Assembly (NCBI GenBank): GCA_963821735.1
Contig: CAWGFK010000070.1
Span: 1 to 64,000 of the forward strand
From: Laspinema sp963821735
GTDB taxonomy: Bacteria; Cyanobacteriota; Cyanobacteriia; Cyanobacteriales; Laspinemataceae
DNA: 64,000 bases
Reading direction: 5' to 3'
The position numbers and the translations under genes were made by a program. The notes beneath the pieces were generated by a model. It had not been told where the DNA came from. It saw only the letters and a program-made list of their open reading frames with translations, and made no database searches. Positions 50,404-59,298 of this stretch are shown piece after piece. Position 1 is the first letter of the stretch. The number at the start of each line of letters is the position of its first letter.

Positions 50404-50430
50404 GGACAAGGCAATATCTTGTCCTTTTTT
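50404..50430 (+). terminator. Rho-independent terminator after the RTX gene
   Basis: GGACAAG (50404-50410) pairs with CTTGTCC (50418-50424) across a 7-base loop and is followed by six T. It lies 36 bases after the stop. The stem sequence belongs to the GGACAAGG hairpin family seen at 10666. Confidence 0.75.
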
Positions 50431-50522
50431 GATGTTTTAAATCAGGTTATAGGGTCAATAAACTGGGTTTGTCCGGGTGATTTTATAGCGGGTTTAAATC
50501 ATGATGACCTGAGAAGGTAAGC

Positions 50523-50572
50523 GTGGGAGCGTCTCGCTTCCTAGTGCAGCCAGGGAAGTGAAACGCTCCCAC
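50523..50572. repeat. Imperfect inverted repeat with GTGGGAGCG ends
   Basis: GTGGGAGCGTCTCGCTTCC from 50523 pairs with the 19 bases ending GCTCCCAC at 50572 with two differences. A related sequence (GATGCTCCCACTCC) occurs near 55887, so it is probably a dispersed repeat. Confidence 0.6.
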
Positions 50573-50607
50573 TCCTACATGAGGAATTACATGAGGATTT
50601 TTTTGAG

Positions 50608-51045
50608 TTATTTAGGGTCGCTATGGATAATTTTCACAATTTGAGGAACTTGCAATTTCGCTATTTTATCGCTTCTTGCTATAACTTCAGAAGTAAATAA
50701 CTGCTGCGCGAACTCTGCCACATTGTCAGGACCCGATGCTTGCAAAGCGCGTAAAATTTCTTGGCTTTCCGTGATTAATTTTTCTACATTTATGGTATAA
50801 TATTCAGGGTGATAATATGCTAATCGACTTATCCCTTCCCCCAATAAAATCGCCGCACCTCGCCAGTTTAAATTCCCCAAATGATAAAGGGACACGGCAA
50901 TTTGTAGCACCCCTTGATAAAACTTCTTGTCCGGTTCTACTGCATCCATCCATAAGGCTTCTAAGGTATCGTGGCAGGCATAAAAATCTTGAGCATTAAA
51001 CTGGTCTACCGCTTGCCAAAATTCTTCAGGAATCCCATCTGTCAT
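50608..51045 (-). CDS. DUF309 domain-containing protein
   Basis: A 145-residue soluble helical protein. The DUF309 core is clear: EEFWQAVDQFNAQDFYACHD, TLEALWMDAVEPDKKFYQGV, LQIAVSLYHLGNLNWRGAAI, with the conserved FY.CHD.LE.LW and QG.LQ.A pattern. A C-terminal extension (residues 90-145) is less conserved. The family is widespread in cyanobacteria and plastids and has no established function. The ATG at 51045 gives the usual N-terminus (MTDGIPEEFWQ). It stands alone on the minus strand between the RTX gene and the DUF29-like remnant. Confidence 0.85.
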   Translation of the reverse strand: MTDGIPEEFWQAVDQFNAQDFYACHDTLEALWMDAVEPDKKFYQGVLQIAVSLYHLGNLNWRGAAILLGEGISRLAYYHPEYYTINVEKLITESQEILRALQASGPDNVAEFAQQLFTSEVIARSDKIAKLQVPQIVKIIHSDPK

Positions 51046-51470
51046 CGTATTTAATTCTATAAATTGAACCCCGATTAGAGGCGCTCCAAGCTACAAGTTT
51101 TCGCAGAATGGAGCGTCTATTGTTGTATTTTATCCCATCAGGCGATCGCTGAACAAGCCCTCCCAACGCAGGTCCCCCATGAAACGTTCTCCCCTATGAT
51201 TTTGGCTCTTGGCCTGCTAAACTTTCTCTTGAGACGAGAGGGAGGGTTGTCAGAGTGGCGGCAATGCTGTATTTTTAGACAGAAATATCCGAATTTAGGC
51301 CACAGGGATGCGATCGCCTTTTCCTCAAACGGCGCTAACAGGCATTCATCCCTTGGACAAGGGAAAGAATAGGCGAGGGCTATTTTAAAATCACCCGAAA
51401 TTTTAGTTCGGCATAATGAACTGACAATGACCTAACACTTTTTAAACCTAATTCTCACCCCAATTAAATT
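51046..51470. other. Intergenic, no gene recognised
   Basis: About 425 bases. An imperfect inverted repeat (GCGCTCC near 51084, GGAGCGT near 51111) lies close to the DUF309 start. A plus-strand open stretch from 51197 has no recognisable similarity and a different composition from real genes. Confidence 0.4.
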
Positions 51471-51901
51471 ATGGAATAACTGTTAGAACTTAAAAAAAAA
51501 CTCCTCAAAGGCGATATTCAAGGGTCTTTAGAACTGGTTGAAGAATTGACAGAAATGGGACGCAAAGAATCATTAAGACCATTCGCAGTTATGCGGTGAT
51601 TTTACTGATTCATTTAATTAAGCAACAAGTCGAAAATCGGTCTATGCGGTCTTGGGATGTCTCGATTCGTAATTCAGTTCGAGAAATTCAACGGGAAAAT
51701 AAGCGGCGGAAAGCTGGGGGTTATTACTTGAGTTGGGAAGAGTTACTGGAAACCGTAGAAGAAGCCTATATTAATGCGATTGATGAAGCATCTTTAGAAG
51801 TGGAAGAAGGGCGTTACGAGGTGCGGGAGTTAGAAGAGAAAGTAAATCGAGCAGAACTTATCGATCGCGCCTTGGGTTTAATGACAGCCGAATCCGAATA
51901 A
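51471..51901 (+). pseudogene. DUF29-like small protein, frameshifted
   Basis: The readable protein (about 143 residues) matches the style of the DUF29 family common in cyanobacteria: LLELKKKLLKGDIQGSLELV, then HLIKQQVENRSMRSWDVSIR, EIQRENKRRKAGGYYLSWEE and LIDRALGLM. An ATG at 51471 is followed by TAA at codon 3, and one A is missing near 51569 (GAATCATT should read GAAATCATT), so the frame is broken twice. Only the part from 51596 is open. DUF29 genes often occur in many copies and decay readily; here real decay and sequence error are both possible. Confidence 0.6.
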
Positions 51902-52484
51902 GTCGGCAAATCTACGGACTTTTGCTCGGGGTTGGGAATAGGCGATCGCCTCCTTGGGATACTCAGGCATTACTTTGCGATGAATCCTGAACTTTATGAC
52001 GTAACGCTCTCCCACTAAAGCGCCTTCCTGAAAGGACTGCTGGGATTGTCGTGGATTGAGGGATAGGGAACCCGATTAGCCCCAATTTAAGACCATCCGA
52101 AACTTCCATTGCTACAGCTTTGATGACAAAGCCGCGAGTTTCGCCGTTGAGGGAGTAAGCACTTCTACTCTCGGTTAAGGGAATAGGACCTAGAGATTGG
52201 CACGACTTGGACCGCACGGCAACTCGACCTAAGTGCAAACGCGATCCCGAGAATTCTTAAAACAAAACTTATTACGATCTGGCATTTTTTAAGCGTACAA
52301 TGAAAATATGAATAAATTATTTAATTTTCCGGGCAGTCTTCCTTTTATGGCTTGAGGCAGAATAGGTCTGAGCATTAAATTTTTATATGATTCTGCTGAT
52401 CCTAGCCAACCATAAACCACGTCCCAATACAAAAACGTTGAGAGAGCCAAGCCTTTCACAAAAATCGAGGGAGTAAAGAATCGG
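51902..52484. other. Region with a possible frameshifted minus-strand ORF
   Basis: On the minus strand from about 52238, the open frame reads protein-like (FVIKAVAMEVSDGLKLGLIG) until about 52035. Dropping one T there continues as LQEGALVGERYVIKFRIHRK and VMPEYPKEAIAYSQPRAKVR to about 51900. I do not recognise a family. The rest, 52240-52484, is AT-rich and should contain the promoter of the pentapeptide gene. Confidence 0.3.
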
Positions 52485-53390
52485 ATGAACGTTAGCGAAC
52501 TACTTGAACGGTATGAAATGGGTCAGAGGGACTTTTCTGGGGTGGACCTGAGTGGAGCCGATCTCAGCCGTTCCAACCTAGTCGGAATAAATCTCAGCCA
52601 CGCAGTGCTGCGGGGGACGAATTTGAGTCGAGCAACTCTGACTAAAGCTGATTTGAGTAAGGCGGCATTGCAATGGGCGAATCTGAGCTATGCCAAGATG
52701 GAAAACGCGAAATTGATGGATGCGGATCTGACCAAAGCAGCGCTTTCCGGTGCCATCTTAGTTAAAGCAAAATTACCGAGAGCGAAACTCAGTGGGGCCA
52801 ACCTCAATAGCACCAACCTCAGAAGCGCTAATCTGCGGAGTGCAAATTTGGCAGGAGCCAATATGGAATGGGTCAATTTGCGAGCAGCCAATCTGACGGG
52901 GAGCAACCTCAGTTGGGCGCTCCTGAATTGTGCCAGACTCAGCGGTGCCATGCTTTATGGTGCGAATTTAAACGGCATTACCCTAGAAGGGGCCTATTTG
53001 AATGGGGTGGACTTGAATGGGGTCAATCTCAATGGCATCAATCTCAAGCAAGCCAAATTGAGTAACTCTAATTTAGAGGGTGCGAACCTGATTGCGGCTA
53101 ATCTGGCTTATGCCACCATGCGATCGGTGAGTTTAATGGGGGCGGACCTGAGTGGAGCCAATTTAACGGGAGCCTCTCTCCAGAAAGCTAACTTAAATTG
53201 GGCCTCTTTAAATCGGGCGGAATTGGTGGAAGCGGATCTGAGCAATGCCACCTTGGTGGGAACGAATGTGGAGGGCGCGAATTTTGCCGAGGCGGTTTTA
53301 CCGGAACTGACCAGGCGCTACTTTTATTTAACCACCGGGGGCAGTTCGAGCTATGAATCCGAGCGAGTCGTGAGTGCTCCGATGAGTTAG
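52485..53390 (+). CDS. Pentapeptide repeat protein
   Basis: A 301-residue protein that is almost entirely A(D/N)LXX repeats: FSGVDLSGADLSRSNLVGIN near the start and continuing to about residue 275 (VEADLSNATLVGTNVEGANF). Such repeats fold into a right-handed square beta-helix. The first ten residues (MNVSELLERY) are a typical helical cap for cyanobacterial members, and the C-terminal tail is short and polar. There is no signal peptide or membrane helix, so it is expected in the cytoplasm. Known relatives range from DNA-gyrase protectors to metal regulators; no role can be assigned here. It stands alone, followed by direct repeats. Confidence 0.92.
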   Translation: MNVSELLERYEMGQRDFSGVDLSGADLSRSNLVGINLSHAVLRGTNLSRATLTKADLSKAALQWANLSYAKMENAKLMDADLTKAALSGAILVKAKLPRAKLSGANLNSTNLRSANLRSANLAGANMEWVNLRAANLTGSNLSWALLNCARLSGAMLYGANLNGITLEGAYLNGVDLNGVNLNGINLKQAKLSNSNLEGANLIAANLAYATMRSVSLMGADLSGANLTGASLQKANLNWASLNRAELVEADLSNATLVGTNVEGANFAEAVLPELTRRYFYLTTGGSSSYESERVVSAPMS

Positions 53391-53422
53391 TTAACTCTGT
53401 TCAGTTTAAGGAGTAGTCCGGT

Positions 53423-53570
53423 CAAGGTGGTCAATATTAATGACCAAAAATCGGGGTTTCATGTAGGGGTTTGGTCTCCAAACCCTTGCATGAGGGGAGG
53501 GGGACCAGAGCAGACCCCTACATCAAGGTGGTCAATTTAATGACTAAAAATCGTGGGTTCATTTAGGGGA
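53423..53570. repeat. Direct repeat pair of about 45 bases
   Basis: AAGGTGGTCAAT(A)TTAATGA... starts at 53423 and again at 53525; both copies continue through AAAAATCG.GG.TTCAT.TAGGGG with a few differences. The 102-base period also holds GTAGGGG/CCCCTAC inverted pieces (about 53462 and 53515). It looks like a duplicated dispersed repeat. Confidence 0.65.
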
Positions 53571-53722
53571 AGGGGACCGGAGTCCCCATACCGGACGGGT
53601 CATTCCCCGGATGAGAGGTCAAAACTCTGGGGAGGGTTGTTCAGAGATTTTTGAGATCCCCAGAATAAATGCGATAAAATCCTTGAACAATGAAAAACTC
53701 ATAACTACCTGCGATTTACCCA

Positions 53723-54517
53723 ATGGGGATTCAACGCTCGCTCTTTCTTCTTGGACTCTCCCTGGTTGTGGCTTTGGGGGCAGTATGGGGTTGGGTGGTA
53801 GTCGGACTCGACTCCATAACCTGGAAACTAGCGTTATCAATACCGGCTGGATTGGTCCTGTTTTGGCCGATCGCCCAGCATATTGCCAACAGTTCATTAC
53901 TCTCGGTGGGAACTCGACGGGAATGCGTGATTGAATTTACCCTCAAGTTCCTCGCTAAAATTATCATTGGCGTCAGTGCGGTAACTGGGGTGGGAGCCTT
54001 TCTACTCGCAGGGTTTTGGGCCATGACTAGGCGTGGGGCTACCGCCAAAGAAACCGCCCTGTTCGGGTTCCAATCCTTCGCGGTTACCCTCGCGGCTTTG
54101 CTCGTGGCGATCGCCTTTCATTATCTCTTTCGCTTGCTCCTCAAAAAGTTAAGTTCAGTACAACTTGATATTCTCTATTTAGCTGGGGCCGGGGCTACCG
54201 TTTTAGCCGTGGGTGGAATCCTCGGCGCTCAAACCTGGATAGGCGTCCTTGCCGAACCTGCTGTATCCCAGAGAATCGCGAATTCTGCCTGGATTGGGGT
54301 GGTGGGAGTCGGCTATGCTTGGGTCCAAATTCTAGCGGCTACCCCCAACGAGAAAAAAGTAGTCGTTCCTGATGCCTTGATGACGGCTTTCGTGGTCATC
54401 TGTGGGGCCATTTTATTTTGGGCGATCGGAAAAGCATCCTTTCCCGTGGCGATGGGGTTACTCGCTTGGGTGGGCGCGATCGTCTTGGATAAAGAACAGA
54501 AAAAGCGAAAATTTTAG
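53723..54517 (+). CDS. Hypothetical integral membrane protein
   Basis: A 264-residue protein without a recognised family. Hydrophobic segments occur at about residues 8-28, 33-52, 72-98, 112-136, 149-170, 187-204 and 218-252, giving about seven membrane helices. The C-terminus is highly basic (DKEQKKRKF) and probably cytoplasmic. The middle has AMTRRGATAKETALFGFQSF and RLLLKKLSSVQLDILYLAG. It lies 194 bases before thrB on the same strand but with its own spacing, so co-transcription is uncertain. A transport or envelope role is possible, but nothing in the sequence fixes it. Confidence 0.75.
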   Translation: MGIQRSLFLLGLSLVVALGAVWGWVVVGLDSITWKLALSIPAGLVLFWPIAQHIANSSLLSVGTRRECVIEFTLKFLAKIIIGVSAVTGVGAFLLAGFWAMTRRGATAKETALFGFQSFAVTLAALLVAIAFHYLFRLLLKKLSSVQLDILYLAGAGATVLAVGGILGAQTWIGVLAEPAVSQRIANSAWIGVVGVGYAWVQILAATPNEKKVVVPDALMTAFVVICGAILFWAIGKASFPVAMGLLAWVGAIVLDKEQKKRKF

Positions 54518-54713
54518 ATGCGTTATCCCCCTTAAATGTGAAGATAAGAAATTGCAGATCCTCATCCTCTCAGGCGCGGGACTTTGACTTTTATTTCATT
54601 ACACCTCTGGCAAAATTCCTCTAACCGAACCCCCACCCACCCTTCCTTGGTAAGGTAGGAGGATTGATGTTGTCAGAGATCGTTACCAGAAACGTACTCC
54701 CTTAAAACCTTTG

Positions 54714-55721
54714 ATGTCTTCTACCCACTCCACCGTTACTGTTACCGTTCCGGCCACCACTGCTAACCTAGGGCCTGGTTTTGACTGTTTTGGGGCTGCA
54801 TTGACCCTGTACAACCAGTTTAAGTTTTCAGCGATCGCCCTCAATCCATCCACACCGGACCAAAAAACCCTACAGATTCTCGTCAAGGGGTTAGAAGCCG
54901 ATCGCGTGATTGCCGATGAGACCAACCTCGTCTATAAAGCCTTTGCTAAATTCTACGCCCATCTCAACCAATCCCCACCGCCGGTCGAAATCGAGATAGA
55001 ACTGGGCGTTCCCCTGGCGCGAGGACTGGGAAGTTCGGCAACGGCGATCGCCGGTGGCTTAATGGGGGCCAATCACCTCGCCGGAAAACCCCTGACTCCA
55101 CTACAACTGGTGGATCTGGCGATTGATATGGAAAAGCATCCCGATAACGTCGTTCCCGCCTTACTCGGAGGATGTCGTCTCGCAGCATCAATCCCGGAAG
55201 AACTAGCAACCGATCGCCCCGGGTGGGAAATCTGTGACGTTCCCTGGCATTCAGAAATTGTCCCGGTTGTGGCAATTCCCGAGTTTGAGTTGTCCACAGA
55301 AACAGCGCGCCAGGTCCTGCCAACCCACTACACCCGGGCGGATGCGATTTACAATACCGCCCATTTGGGGTTACTCCTGCGAGGATTAGCTACCAACAAT
55401 GGTCAATGGTTGCGCGTTGCCATGAGCGATCGCCTCCATCAACCCTATCGCAAGGGTTTGATTCCCGGTTATGATGCGGTTCATGCAGCAGCGTTAAATG
55501 CGGGAGCCTACGGGTTGACCATTAGTGGTGCAGGTCCAACCCTGTTGGCGTTATCCTCTCAAGGGCAGTCCGCAGATGTGGCGACTGCAATGGTGGAAGC
55601 ATGGCAGAAAGCCGGAATTAAGTCCCACGCCCAATCGGTGCAAATTGATATCCGAGGGTCCGTTAGCGTGGAAGCAACATCTTCCCTGAAACAACCGGCT
55701 AACTTTTCTACACCGGGATAA
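54714..55721 (+). CDS. thrB: Homoserine kinase
   Basis: GHMP-family kinase that phosphorylates homoserine for threonine synthesis. The 335-residue protein has the N-terminal VTVPATTANLGPGFDCFGAA, the ATP-binding loop PLARGLGSSATAIAGGLMGA and the C-terminal motif AYGLTISGAGPTLLALSS. All three GHMP motifs are present and the length is slightly above average. I use the second Met (54714, MSSTHSTV); the first, one codon earlier, is equally possible. It converges with metX, which uses homoserine in the competing branch towards methionine; the two are separated by a repeat cluster. Confidence 0.94.
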   Translation: MSSTHSTVTVTVPATTANLGPGFDCFGAALTLYNQFKFSAIALNPSTPDQKTLQILVKGLEADRVIADETNLVYKAFAKFYAHLNQSPPPVEIEIELGVPLARGLGSSATAIAGGLMGANHLAGKPLTPLQLVDLAIDMEKHPDNVVPALLGGCRLAASIPEELATDRPGWEICDVPWHSEIVPVVAIPEFELSTETARQVLPTHYTRADAIYNTAHLGLLLRGLATNNGQWLRVAMSDRLHQPYRKGLIPGYDAVHAAALNAGAYGLTISGAGPTLLALSSQGQSADVATAMVEAWQKAGIKSHAQSVQIDIRGSVSVEATSSLKQPANFSTPG

Positions 55722-55745
55722 TGGAACTCCAAAAAATAAAATCTC

Positions 55746-56000
55746 CAAAACGTTCGTAGTAGCCCCGTCAATGTAGGGGCGCAATGCTTGCGCCCAAGGG
55801 CGCAAGCATTGCGCCCCCTACACATATCAGTTTAACGGTTGGATGATTTATATTTTGCAAACCCCTAAGCGGTATAGCGAGCAAGATGCTCCCACTCCAA
55901 AACCCTACATGATGTAGGGATTCGATGTTAGAAGGTTTTATGTATTAGCCCGCGCAGGCGGGCTTCGTCCGTGTAGCCCCAGGCTTGAGCCTGCGGGGTT
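55746..56000. repeat. Cluster of dispersed cyanobacterial repeats between convergent genes
   Basis: Three elements: a near-perfect long hairpin at 55775-55822 (GTAGGGGCGCAATGCTTGCG arm and its complement, one extra C); a GCCCGC/GCGGGC hairpin at 55947-55964; and CCCCAGGC..GCCTG.GGGG at 55977-55998. Such pieces are common between cyanobacterial genes. No coding signal. The elements may help end transcription of thrB and metX. Confidence 0.7.
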
Positions 56001-56047
56001 GTTATAGACCTATCCCAATCACATTCCCTTTGATTACCCCGTGGTGG

Positions 56048-57157
56048 CTAATTATCCACCCGCCAAATCCGGGACAGATGAGAGCGATCGCGATTGGCGG
56101 CATTCCAGTCCAGGGACTGGCGGAAACTCACCACCATTGCATTCAAATCTTCCATATCAATTAAAAACGCATCGTGACCGTGGGGAGAATTCAACCACCC
56201 CAGTTGAGCATTTGGAATCAACTCGGCTAACTTCTCCTGTTCCACCGGAGGATAAAGCACATCAGAGTCGATCGCCACCACCAGAGTCGGTTGCTGGATA
56301 CTCGCCAACACCGAATTATAATCCCCGATTCCGCGCGAGACATCGTGACTATCCATCGCGTAAGTCAGGGTGATGTAACTATTGGCATCAAAGCGATTCA
56401 CCAGTTTTTTGCCTTGATGGTGGAGGTAGTTGACGATTTCCCAATTGCCATCAGCACTTTTGTTGCGCCCGAATTTTTGCTCTAAACTGGCCCAACTGCG
56501 ATAAGAACACATCGCCATCATCCGCGCCGCAGATAATCCGGCAGCGGGGGGTTGTTCAATGGTGTAATAGCCACCGCGCCAATAGGGGTCGGCATAAATG
56601 GCTTGACGCTGGGCTTCGCTGAGTCCAATGCACCAGGGGGAATGTCTTCCCGAGGCGGCAAAGGTGGCGATCGCCTCCACTTTTTCCGGATACATCACCC
56701 CCCATTCCAGGACCTGCATCCCGCCTAATGACCCCCCGATCGCCAGCTTCACTTTGGCGACTTCCAACTCATCCAGCAATGCCGCCTGGACTCGCACCAT
56801 ATCCCGAATCGTAATCCGAGGGAAATCAGGACCGTAGGGACATCCGGTTTCTGGATTGACCGAGGTGGGTCCGGTGGTGCCGTAACAACTCCCCAGGACG
56901 TTGCTGCAAATAATAAAATCTTTTTCCGTATCCAGAGCTTTTCCGGGGCCAAATAAAGGGTCCCACCACTGATCTGCATCCGCCCATCCGGTTAAGGCAT
57001 GGCAGATGACCACAGCATTATCTCGTTCCGGGTTCAGCTTACCCCAGGTTCGATAGGCGACTTGAACCCCTAACAGAACCTGTCCAGATTCTAGGATAAC
57101 GGGTTGTGTAAGCTCACAAAACTGGGTTTCCGGGGAAATATATCGAGTCTCATTCAT
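56048..57157 (-). CDS. metX: Homoserine O-acetyltransferase
   Basis: Alpha/beta-hydrolase-fold enzyme that acetylates homoserine in the direct sulphhydrylation route to methionine. The 369-residue protein has the nucleophile Ser in LAIGGSLGGMQVLEWG, catalytic Asp in VVAIDSDVLYPP and His in LNSPHGHDAFL. It also has VAYRTWGKLNPERDNAVVIC, HALTGWADADQWW and SCYGTTGPTSVNPETG of the MetX family. The ATG at 57157 gives a normal N-terminus (MNETRYISPETQF). It lies downstream of metY on the same strand, with about 370 bases between. Acetyl versus succinyl specificity cannot be read with certainty; pairing with metY favours acetyl. Confidence 0.94.
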   Translation of the reverse strand: MNETRYISPETQFCELTQPVILESGQVLLGVQVAYRTWGKLNPERDNAVVICHALTGWADADQWWDPLFGPGKALDTEKDFIICSNVLGSCYGTTGPTSVNPETGCPYGPDFPRITIRDMVRVQAALLDELEVAKVKLAIGGSLGGMQVLEWGVMYPEKVEAIATFAASGRHSPWCIGLSEAQRQAIYADPYWRGGYYTIEQPPAAGLSAARMMAMCSYRSWASLEQKFGRNKSADGNWEIVNYLHHQGKKLVNRFDANSYITLTYAMDSHDVSRGIGDYNSVLASIQQPTLVVAIDSDVLYPPVEQEKLAELIPNAQLGWLNSPHGHDAFLIDMEDLNAMVVSFRQSLDWNAANRDRSHLSRIWRVDN

Positions 57158-57526
57158 AATTTTTCATCGGTTGGCGATCGCATAGTGGGTCGATGAACAA
57201 TCGGCTCAGAAACACTCCTGGCGTCTTCTCACCGTTAGCATTGGGGATTCGCTGACGGCTTGTTGCTACATTCTACCCCTCGCCGGTCACCGAGTCCCTT
57301 CAATTTTGATTGTTTCTATTGTAATCCAATCTTGTGATCGCTTCTGTTTTTTAGATAACGAATTAATAACCGGCTGAAGATTGTGAGGAGAAAAGCGGAC
57401 TAAAAAGGCCCGGTTCTCTGTATGAAGTTCCGGGAGTGAGAGGTGCTTTCACAGAGGCGATCGCCTCTGTGATGCAGCATCCTGCGATCAACCCAGTCAC
57501 CTGCCACCCAGGGACAGGGTTAATTC
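57158..57526. other. metY-metX intergenic region with a HIP1-centred palindrome
   Basis: About 370 bases. The main feature is a perfect 24-base palindrome at 57449-57472, arms TCACAGAGGCGA and TCGCCTCTGTGA meeting at GCGATCGC. It lies about 55 bases after the metY stop on the minus strand. No riboswitch resembling the SAM classes is recognised. Confidence 0.6.
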
Positions 57527-58831
57527 CTAAGCTTTTTTAAAAGCTTGGTCGAAGTCCGCCTTAATATCCTCAATATGTTCAATTCCCACAGAGACCCGAA
57601 TCATATCCGGGGTTACCCCAGAGGATGTTTGTTCCGCTTCACTCAATTGTTGGTGAGTCGTCGAGGCCGGATGAATGACCAGAGTTTTGGCATCGCCAAC
57701 ATTAGCTAAATGGCTGGCTAACTGCACATTGTTGATAAATTCGCGGCCCGCTTCCATACCGCCTTTAATCCCAAAATTAACCACACAGCCAAACCCATTA
57801 GTTAGGTATTTTTTGGCTAATTTGTGATAGGGATTATCCTTGAGTCCTGCATATTTCACCCATTCTACTTTGGGATGCTTGGAGAGCCATTTTGCTAACT
57901 CCATCGCATTATCAGCATGACGCTGAACTCGCAGGGAAAGGGTTTCTAACCCCTGCAAGAGTAAGAATGCATTAAATGGACTCATGGCCGGTCCAAAATC
58001 GCGTAATCCTTCGACTCGGGCGCGGATGATAAAGGCAATATTTCCAAAGGGACTTTTTGGCCCAAAGGTTTCATAGAAATTCATCCCATGATAACCGGGA
58101 GAGGGTTCAGTAAAGATGGGGAATTTGCCATTTCCCCAATCAAATTTACCCGAATCTACAATCACGCCACCAATAGAGGTTCCATGACCGCCAATCCATT
58201 TAGTTGCCGATTCCGTAATGATATCTGCACCATGTTCGAGGGGTTTGCACAAGTAACCCCCACAACCAAAGGTATTATCTACAATTAAGGGAATTCCATG
58301 TTCATGGGCGATATCGGCAATGGCAGAAAAATCAGGAATATTGCATTTGGGATTCCCGATACTTTCTAAATAAATTGCTTTGGTTTTGTCATCGATCGCC
58401 TTTCGGAAATCTTCGGGATTATCTCCATCAACAAATTTAACGTTAATGCCTAAACGAGGTAGGGCTACTTTAAATTGATTGTAGGTTCCGCCATAGACAA
58501 AGCTGGTGGAAACAATGTTATCTCCGGCTTCACAAATCGTGGCGATCGCCAAAAATTGGGCCGCTTGACCACTGGATGTGGCTAAGGCAGCGACACCGCC
58601 TTCCAAGGCAGCAATCCGCTTTTCAAAGGCATCAGTGGTCGGGTTCATAATTCGGGTATAAATATTCCCGAATTCTTTCAGCGCAAATAGATTTGCACCG
58701 TGGTCTGCGTCATTGAAGACATAAGAAGTGGTTTGATAAATCGGAACAGCACGGGCATTTGTCCCAGGGGCTGGTTCCTGTCCGGCATGAACTTGTAGGG
58801 TCTCAAAGCGGTAGTTCGGCGTTTCACTCAT
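57527..58831 (-). CDS. metY: O-acetylhomoserine sulphhydrylase (aminocarboxypropyltransferase)
   Basis: PLP enzyme that makes homocysteine from O-acetylhomoserine and sulphide, the step after MetX. The 434-residue protein of the Cys/Met metabolism family shows YRFETLQVHAGQEP, ALEGGVAALATSSGQAAQFL, IVDNTFGCGGYLCKPLEHGA, the PLP-Lys in ITESATKWIGGHGTSIGG and VGDAKTLVIHPASTTHQQLS. Length and motif spacing are those of MetY rather than the shorter cystathionine synthases. The ATG at 58831 gives MSETPNYRFETL. With metX it provides direct sulphhydrylation to homocysteine. Intact. Confidence 0.95.
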   Translation of the reverse strand: MSETPNYRFETLQVHAGQEPAPGTNARAVPIYQTTSYVFNDADHGANLFALKEFGNIYTRIMNPTTDAFEKRIAALEGGVAALATSSGQAAQFLAIATICEAGDNIVSTSFVYGGTYNQFKVALPRLGINVKFVDGDNPEDFRKAIDDKTKAIYLESIGNPKCNIPDFSAIADIAHEHGIPLIVDNTFGCGGYLCKPLEHGADIITESATKWIGGHGTSIGGVIVDSGKFDWGNGKFPIFTEPSPGYHGMNFYETFGPKSPFGNIAFIIRARVEGLRDFGPAMSPFNAFLLLQGLETLSLRVQRHADNAMELAKWLSKHPKVEWVKYAGLKDNPYHKLAKKYLTNGFGCVVNFGIKGGMEAGREFINNVQLASHLANVGDAKTLVIHPASTTHQQLSEAEQTSSGVTPDMIRVSVGIEHIEDIKADFDQAFKKA

Positions 58832-59298
58832 AAACTTGAAAAGTTCCTCGAATTTCTGGTATTTTTGGCTGATTGGATAGATAATTCATCTAGCGCTAGA
58901 GAGTCATACTTGACAAGGATTTGACCCTTCCCTAACCAGCTCAAAACAATGTTACGCAATTATAGGGCTATTTTTTTCGGCTCGGGTGATAATTTTAAAA
59001 AACTTAATAAAATCTCAAGGTCCAAGACTCGATAAACACTGAGGTCTGACCCTTAAAGGATGGAAATTTTTAATACAAGAAAGTGCCTCTCATCTGCCAG
59101 CAAACCCGGGGGAGAAATTAACAGGCACTTCACATTGGGGGACGGGTCCCATCAGTGGACCCTAGGTGGTGATTGCCCGAGGTAAAGCAGTGGTGAATTC
59201 AATTCAGGAATCAACGGGGGCGAGTGTCGAGTTCTATGCCGTTGTCCTAGATTGAATAGATTGAATAGAACCCTGAAGCAGAGGGGGCCTAGGAGCGC
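58832..59298. other. Intergenic upstream of metY with an 8-bp stem-loop
   Basis: About 470 bases. AAGTGCCT (59081-59088) pairs with AGGCACTT (59123-59130). CTAGCGCTAG near 58890 is a 10-base palindrome close to where the metY promoter is expected. I checked for SAM-I-type signatures and saw none. Confidence 0.45.

Noticed and set aside
59081..59130. Stem-loop upstream of metY as a SAM riboswitch
   Set aside because: None of the SAM-class core motifs are present; only an 8-bp stem.
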